Below, piece after piece: positions 61,070-64,000 of a DNA stretch of 64,000 nt (position 1 is its first letter; every line of letters begins with the position of its first letter). The notes beneath the pieces are model-generated. The model was not told the DNA's origin and searched no databases. It saw nothing but the letters and a program-made list of their open reading frames with translations. Source of the stretch: Hoplostethus atlanticus (Eukaryota; Chordata; Actinopteri; Trachichthyiformes; Trachichthyidae); the NCBI GenBank assembly GCA_034670405.1, contig JAXDDX010000073.1, positions 503,001-567,000 on the forward strand. The letters are read 5' to 3'. The translations under genes were made by a program, and so were the position numbers.

Positions 61070-61456
61070 GGTCACGAGGTGGGTGCCCGACCACATGGCC
61101 TCCCATTGTTTCAACTGTGACTGTGAGTTCTGGATGGCCAAGAGACGTCACCACTGCAGGTGGGGTGTTTCAGGACACTATATCTATCACTAATTTGACT
61201 GTTCATTTCCCTACCAAGTCTTAGTTTATGCCTGTGTGACTAGTCCAACCAGATCTCCTGTGTGCTCTCCTTCCTCAGGAACTGTGGCAATGTGTTCTGT
61301 AAAGACTGCTGTCATCTGAAGCTCCCCATCCCCGACCAGCAGCTGTACGACTCGGTGTTGGTCTGTAACACCTGCCATGACCTGCTCCTGGAGGCCCGCA
61401 CCCGTGAGATCCGCAGCCAGCAGCTCAAGAAGCCCATCGCCACAGCCTCCAGCTGA
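27081..61456 (+). CDS. mtmr4: Myotubularin-related protein 4, FYVE-domain PtdIns(3)P phosphatase, with two frame breaks
   Basis: Coding exons: 27081-27083, 44155-44244, 48822-48938, 50760-50842, 52758-52924, 53084-53180, 54356-54469, 54625-54825, 55866-55994, 56575-56686, 57246-57441, 57592-57777, 58011-58181, 58775-58929, 59149-60638, 60779-60889, 61071-61159 and 61279-61456. The predicted length is about 1228 residues if the two +1 breaks are discounted (human 1195). Order: PH-GRAM (about 1-190), myotubularin phosphatase with the intact catalytic loop HCSDGWDRT (C410, R416), a disordered Ser/Pro-rich linker, a coiled coil (RLRQIEAGYKQEVEVLRQQV), and a C-terminal FYVE finger with WVPDH and RRHHCRNCG. 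The end SQQLKKPIATASS is the human MTMR4 end, which excludes MTMR3. Role: dephosphorylates PtdIns(3)P and PtdIns(3,5)P2 on endosomes. Oddity: exons 54625-54825 and 59149-60638 each carry one base too many. Confidence 0.95.
27700..27835 (+). mobile_element. Degenerate SINE-like element
   Basis: It contains GGCAGAATGGCCTAGTTGGA, then TGTCCTTGAGCAAGATCCTG and ends with TCTGAATAAGAGCGTC. These blocks recur in many fish tRNA-derived SINEs. It is degraded, and no target duplication was identified. Confidence 0.5.
28268..29680 (-). mobile_element. Tc1-like DNA transposon relic with long inverted repeats
   Basis: TA target duplications at 28266-28267 and 29681-29682 bound a 1413-bp element. The ends read CAGTTCCGGCCAAGATTATTG and its near reverse complement. 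The inverted repeats extend about 150 bp with indels, including a shared GCACATGATCAAAC block, which is an IR/DR-like layout. The - strand carries broken transposase: VLWTDETKSE (the catalytic SDETK region) near 28.88 kb and QQDNDPKHIQKHQEWFKRKR near 28.66 kb, with stops and frameshifts between. It is inactive and sits in the long mtmr4 intron. Confidence 0.9.
31550..31649. repeat. Perfect palindrome, 46-bp arms, 8-base loop
   Basis: The arm at 31550-31595 is the exact reverse complement of 31604-31649, with loop GATCATCA. Homology stops abruptly at both outer edges, and no direct flanking repeat is obvious. It lies in the long mtmr4 intron. Confidence 0.97.
34719..34774 (+). repeat. (GT)n microsatellite
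   Basis: A GT array with one GTT interruption. It lies about 700 bases upstream of the alternative mtmr4 first-exon candidate. Confidence 0.9.
35460..35527 (+). other. mtmr4: Candidate alternative first coding exon of mtmr4
   Basis: ATG at 35483 opens 15 codons, MSLAGRVSCSMLNCF, ending at a strong donor GTAAGT (35528). The phase is 0, so splicing to 44155 continues directly into GEEGPPSLEYI. A possible acceptor (TTTCAG) precedes 35460. Otherwise a start site in the G- and CT-rich sequence just upstream (about 34.9-35.4 kb) would make this a true first exon. There is no transcript evidence. The ATG exon at 26983-27083 matches the known human start better. Confidence 0.45.
36256..36573. mobile_element. 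Palindromic MITE with GTCCACACTAAGCCGG ends
   Basis: The left end GTCCACACTAAGCCGGGTAA and the right end TTAACCGGCTTAGTGTGGAC are near-perfect inverted repeats. The inner sequence also shows inverted GTCCACACTAG blocks on both sides. About 318 bp, with no coding capacity. Superfamily not settled. Confidence 0.7.
43612..43812. mobile_element. Long-hairpin repeat (hAT-like MITE)
   Basis: Arms of about 55 bp at 43615-43673 and 43758-43812 are near-perfect inverted copies. They share CTCAAATCTGGGCCTCGGGG and CCAGAGTGCTGCTGGTTTTC with few mismatches, around an 84-base centre. I could not find matching target duplications. It ends about 340 bp before the mtmr4 exon at 44155. Confidence 0.7.
44245..48821 (+). 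other. mtmr4: mtmr4 intron
   Basis: No exon-like sequence recognised. It contains a 17-base G run (45745-45761), which is a likely sequencing trouble spot, and scattered CT-rich tracts. Nothing else stands out. Confidence 0.6.
48939..50759 (+). other. mtmr4: mtmr4 intron with candidate microexon
   Basis: It contains a (CT)n array at about 49948-50001, which may serve as an extended pyrimidine tract, and directly after it the candidate 30-nt exon at 50031-50060. The rest shows no coding signal. Confidence 0.6.
50031..50060 (+). other. mtmr4: Candidate 30-nt in-frame microexon of mtmr4
   Basis: A GTGTTTTAG acceptor behind a (CT)n tract and a GTGAGT donor bound exactly 30 bases reading TYPGVDNEIS. 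Both neighbouring exons meet at phase 0 (SVIN | VPLR), so inclusion would insert ten residues in the GRAM domain without changing frame. Human MTMR4, from memory, reads SVINVPLR with no insert. Purely predicted. Confidence 0.4.
50843..52757 (+). other. mtmr4: mtmr4 intron with LINE-like 3' tail
   Basis: No exon seen. At about 51950-52105 the sequence ends TCAAATGTCATGCCAATAAA followed by GCCCATTGAATTGA, which resembles the 3' tail of common fish LINEs. The remainder is unremarkable. Confidence 0.45.
52925..52960 (+). repeat. (CA)n microsatellite at an mtmr4 donor
   Basis: CA repeats begin within ten bases of the donor GTCTGC of the exon ending at 52924. Confidence 0.93.
53788..53956 (+). repeat. 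Inverted GA and CT microsatellites
   Basis: A GA tract at about 53780-53823 and a CT tract at about 53911-53956 are complementary. They could fold against each other in the transcript of the mtmr4 intron (53181-54355). Confidence 0.9.
54625..54825 (+). other. mtmr4: mtmr4 exon 9 with +1 frame break
   Basis: The exon reads RHQRNGAVIARCSQPEISWW and on through TSIAKAC in one frame. In that frame it hits TAG at 54814-54816. The conserved end SDSDFDSSL, spanning the splice to 55866, is in the next frame. The length (201) is one base more than the flanking phases allow. The most likely site is the C run at 54745-54748, where PGTKG resumes matching human DPGTR. Confidence 0.9.
56687..57245 (+). other. 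mtmr4: mtmr4 intron with CCCCCA and GT repeats
   Basis: It holds a short C5A-type repeat at about 56746-56772 and GT-rich stretches at 56915-56934. No coding signal. Confidence 0.6.
58394..58545. mobile_element. Degenerate copy of the 4.1-kb hAT-type MITE
   Basis: It contains CCAACCATGTGCCATTA at the left, and GAAACCTGCATAC, GGCCCTCCGTGGCACA and a GGTTGGACCAGG end. These blocks match the element at 4077-4281. The left half is eroded. It lies in the mtmr4 intron between 58181 and 58775. Confidence 0.7.
59149..60638 (+). other. mtmr4: Large mtmr4 linker exon with second +1 frame break
   Basis: The upstream frame runs LPKTRSMDNLVSACENGVPL through SQSQLSDLSLLSSHW to a TAG at 60272-60274. The downstream frame carries YLDDDGLPVPMDAVQQRLRQ and the coiled coil into DYEDDI. 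Exon length (1490) is one base more than the splice phases allow. Candidate sites are G4 at 60233-60236 and C4 at 60268-60271. The latter lets REAVRCP continue into SSPVQPGWLS, paralleling human REGVKSP. Confidence 0.85.
61033..61068 (+). repeat. (GT)n microsatellite abutting the mtmr4 FYVE-exon acceptor
   Basis: About 14-18 GT units run directly into the ATAG acceptor of the exon starting at 61071, leaving no conventional pyrimidine tract. Confidence 0.93.
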
Positions 61457-63230
61457 GAGAGCCGTCCTGTAGCATGGCCCGCCTCTGCTCTGTCCTCACT
61501 GTTTTGGACCGATGAGCCGAGCACCCCCCGTCGCAACCCCAACCTGCTCCGGTGTTGGCTGTGGGGGAAGATGAGGAGGAACTGTTGCTCTCTGAGAGGC
61601 TTGATTTGGAAACGAAGATGGACCGTGAGACTGTCTGTCTGGCTGGGAAGAGGAAAGGGAATATCTGAACTGAGAGACGGACGAGCGGCAGCAGGGCAGG
61701 TTTTCCCACAGAACAAACCCCCTTCTGGTCGAAGACATTTTCAGCCTGGAGTGCTGCAGCGTCCTGCTGCCTCCCCGGGGCGTTGTCTTCTAGTGGTGCC
61801 CTGTCCGAGACCCCCCCCACCCACCCACCCACCCACCCACCAACCTCAGGGAGGGGCTGCATCTCAGACCTGTCCATCCCAGCAGAGTCACCTACCAAAC
61901 ACCTACACCCCTCCTCATAGACACTGTCTCACACTTCAGAGGACAATCTGTCACCTTCCCATGTGTCGGGGACTCCAAAGCCTTTACCTGTTGTACTGGA
62001 GGCTTTCAACTTAAAAAAAAAAAAAAAAAAAAAGAATTGCTGCTACAGTATTTAAAAGTCTAATTTTGTATTCTTATTTTGTGCACTACAAGCTGTTGTG
62101 TGTTTGAGGGAATTTGAGACCAAACTTGAGCAAAAGGGAGAAATCTGCTGTTTACTTTGTCGTCGCATCTTTTTTTTCTTGGAGCCTGAATGTAATATGT
62201 GATGGGTAACTGGAAGTCTGAGTTTATGTTTATGTGCATTCGCTGGGTCGGCTACGTGTTCAATTGCCGCAATGTGTTTTTTCAAAATTCTGTATATGCA
62301 CAGTCAATGTGGTTCTGTCTTTATGAGTGCTTTTCTCAAGTATCGCCATGTTGCAACGTTAGAAATGTTGAGGACTCTGTATGGACAGAGAGGTTGTTTG
62401 TTTTGTGGGATGTGTGCCTGATGTGTTAAGAGGACGAGAATACAAAGACAAGAAGGCGTCGGGACGAGTTATCACCAGGTCATTGGGCTTCTGTGGTGAC
62501 GTCTTCTGACTGGTTAAAGGTCATTTGAACGTACTGTGGGTGATCTCCGATGGGAAAGAGTGGGGTATTTCTACAGGGACGCTTGTCAATGAATGGCTTC
62601 ACGTCCATATGAAAGCTTGATGTACATCTGACTGACTGACTGGCAGTAACAGCTCCTGGGGGAAGGACTGAACAAAGTGCTTGGAGTTTCTTTCTTTTCC
62701 TGTTTTGGGGAGTTTGCCCATGGTCCCCATAAATTGTTCTATTGCGAAAAGATCTGTGCTTGTGTCTACTGGTTGTTCCTTGAGACAATAGTGCCATATT
62801 TTGTTTGTTCTTTTGTCTATTTTTTTTAAAGCCTTTTTTTTTTTTTTTGTATGGCTGGCAGCAGGTTTCTAATTGGCCACCTCTTGGTATGTGTAATGGT
62901 ACTGATAGCTAGCTGCTTAATAACATGGACACAACTAAAGATTAGCAGGGACGGCTTGGTTTGATAACAAGGCTAATGATTTCAATGGATGATCAGATAG
63001 TGTCACTGAATTATTCAACCTGTGTGGTTATCCATTGCCTAATATTTGGGGTCTTTTCATGCGATGTTCATGAAGTCAAAATCTTTTAAGAGGAACCCAG
63101 AAATGTAACATACATAGTTATCTGATCTGTAGTGGTGGCTAAAACCTGTCACTTATTGAATAATTGTTGTAAAGAAATGCACTGTAAAAGTTAAATCCCA
63201 TGGGTTGAAATAAAAGATTATATCAAGAAT
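61457..63230 (+). other. mtmr4: mtmr4 3' untranslated region
   Basis: Non-coding sequence after the stop at 61454-61456. It includes a CCCA-repeat near 61810-61840, an A run at about 62012-62033 and T runs near 62820-62850. The best poly(A) signal is AATAAA at 63209-63214. Confidence 0.6.
63209..63214 (+). terminator. mtmr4: Candidate mtmr4 poly(A) signal
   Basis: AATAAA about 1.75 kb after the mtmr4 stop, followed by T-rich sequence. No other strong candidate is closer. Inferred without transcript data. Confidence 0.5.
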
Positions 63231-64000
63231 TTGCTTCCCATCCTTTTATTTCAAACACTTTAAACAGGGTTTCTACGCAGGTCTGGAGCATCTGAAAAAG
63301 TATGGAAAAATAATAACTTCCAGGACATTTGGGGTAAGTGCACAGTGAAAGATATGGGAGGAAGTGGTTGTTTAGAGCTGATAAACACCTAATTTTCCAT
63401 AGTTGTGGACCCACTGTCATTTCACGTTTGTTGTGAAGAATAATCAGCTATGAAACGATACCATCATCAGCATACATCGGGTGTAACACCAAAAGCCAAA
63501 TGCAGTCAAGAAATCAATGGTTGGAGCAATTTTGAAAGGGAGAACATGCAGGAACCCTGATTTAAAATGTGGCTTCTGTTGCTTTGCCAGTGTGTGTGAA
63601 GGGTGATGACGTCACGAGGTGGCCCTGTGGCGAGCTCGAGAGCATGGTCAAAAGCTGGCATCATTTACTCAGTTATACTCTCTCCTACTTTTAATCCTGC
63701 TCTCTCTGAATCACTGGCAGAGGTTCCCCGAGGCCCATCGCCGCTCCTTTCATTCTTTCATTTGTCCGCTAGATGGCGCCATTTTACCAAGAGACACGTA
63801 TAATATGAATACTACTGCAATAAGCCCAGCACTGCACGGCATCAAACCAAGAGAACATGACGTGGTCTCACTGGTATAATTCTCTTTATGCTGCTTATCA
63901 TTGTAGCGTTGTGTCGTTTTAGTGACATTTTTAGAGACGAGGTAAAAATAAAGCGCTCAATGGATTATTATTTATTATCCTGAACCACAAAATAAAGTTT
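63231..64000. other. Intergenic tail
   Basis: No gene recognised. Short open frames at 63603-63879 give no familiar protein. AATAAA motifs occur at 63946-63951 and near 63991 on the + strand, but no transcript can be assigned to them. Confidence 0.5.

Noticed and set aside
61571..62014. 147-codon open frame after the mtmr4 stop
   Set aside because: Lies in the 3' UTR; no conserved domain, and the mtmr4 stop matches the human C-terminus exactly.

Overview
This is a nuclear genomic window from a vertebrate, almost certainly a teleost fish. The evidence is intron-rich genes that align from memory to human RNF43, HPD and MTMR4, dense CA/GT and GA microsatellites, and typical fish mobile-element debris: hAT, Tc1 and TTAA-flanked MITEs, a Tc1 relic, tRNA-derived SINEs and LINE 3' tails. 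I cannot name the species. Nothing prokaryotic or viral is apparent.

Layout. Positions 1-10901 hold the 3' two thirds of rnf43 on the + strand. The exons for the signal peptide and first part of the ectodomain lie upstream of the window, so 1-6819 is intron. A roughly 3.1 kb 3' UTR follows. On the - strand, 14794-20470 is a complete hpd gene of 14 coding exons and 395 residues, convergent with rnf43. From about 22.7 kb to 63.2 kb on the + strand is mtmr4. It has a CCAAT-rich promoter, a distal non-coding exon, an exon ending in the start ATG (27081-27083), a 17 kb intron holding an alternative first-exon candidate near 35.5 kb, and 17 further coding exons ending at 61456. Its 3' UTR ends near 63.2 kb. 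hpd and mtmr4 are head to head.

Function. rnf43 encodes a transmembrane RING E3 ligase that down-regulates Wnt receptors. hpd encodes the tyrosine-catabolism enzyme 4-hydroxyphenylpyruvate dioxygenase. mtmr4 encodes an endosomal FYVE-containing phosphoinositide 3-phosphatase. They share no pathway. From memory, rnf43 and mtmr4 are close neighbours in human (17q22), while HPD lies elsewhere, so hpd is a difference in synteny.

Most noteworthy: two separate +1 reading-frame breaks in otherwise well-conserved mtmr4 exons (near 54745 and 60233-60271), a candidate 30-nt in-frame microexon (50031-50060), two competing mtmr4 N-termini, a GC-AG intron in hpd, a perfect 46-bp-arm palindrome (31550-31649), and splice acceptors where a dinucleotide repeat replaces the pyrimidine tract. 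I found no evidence for a new multi-gene system.
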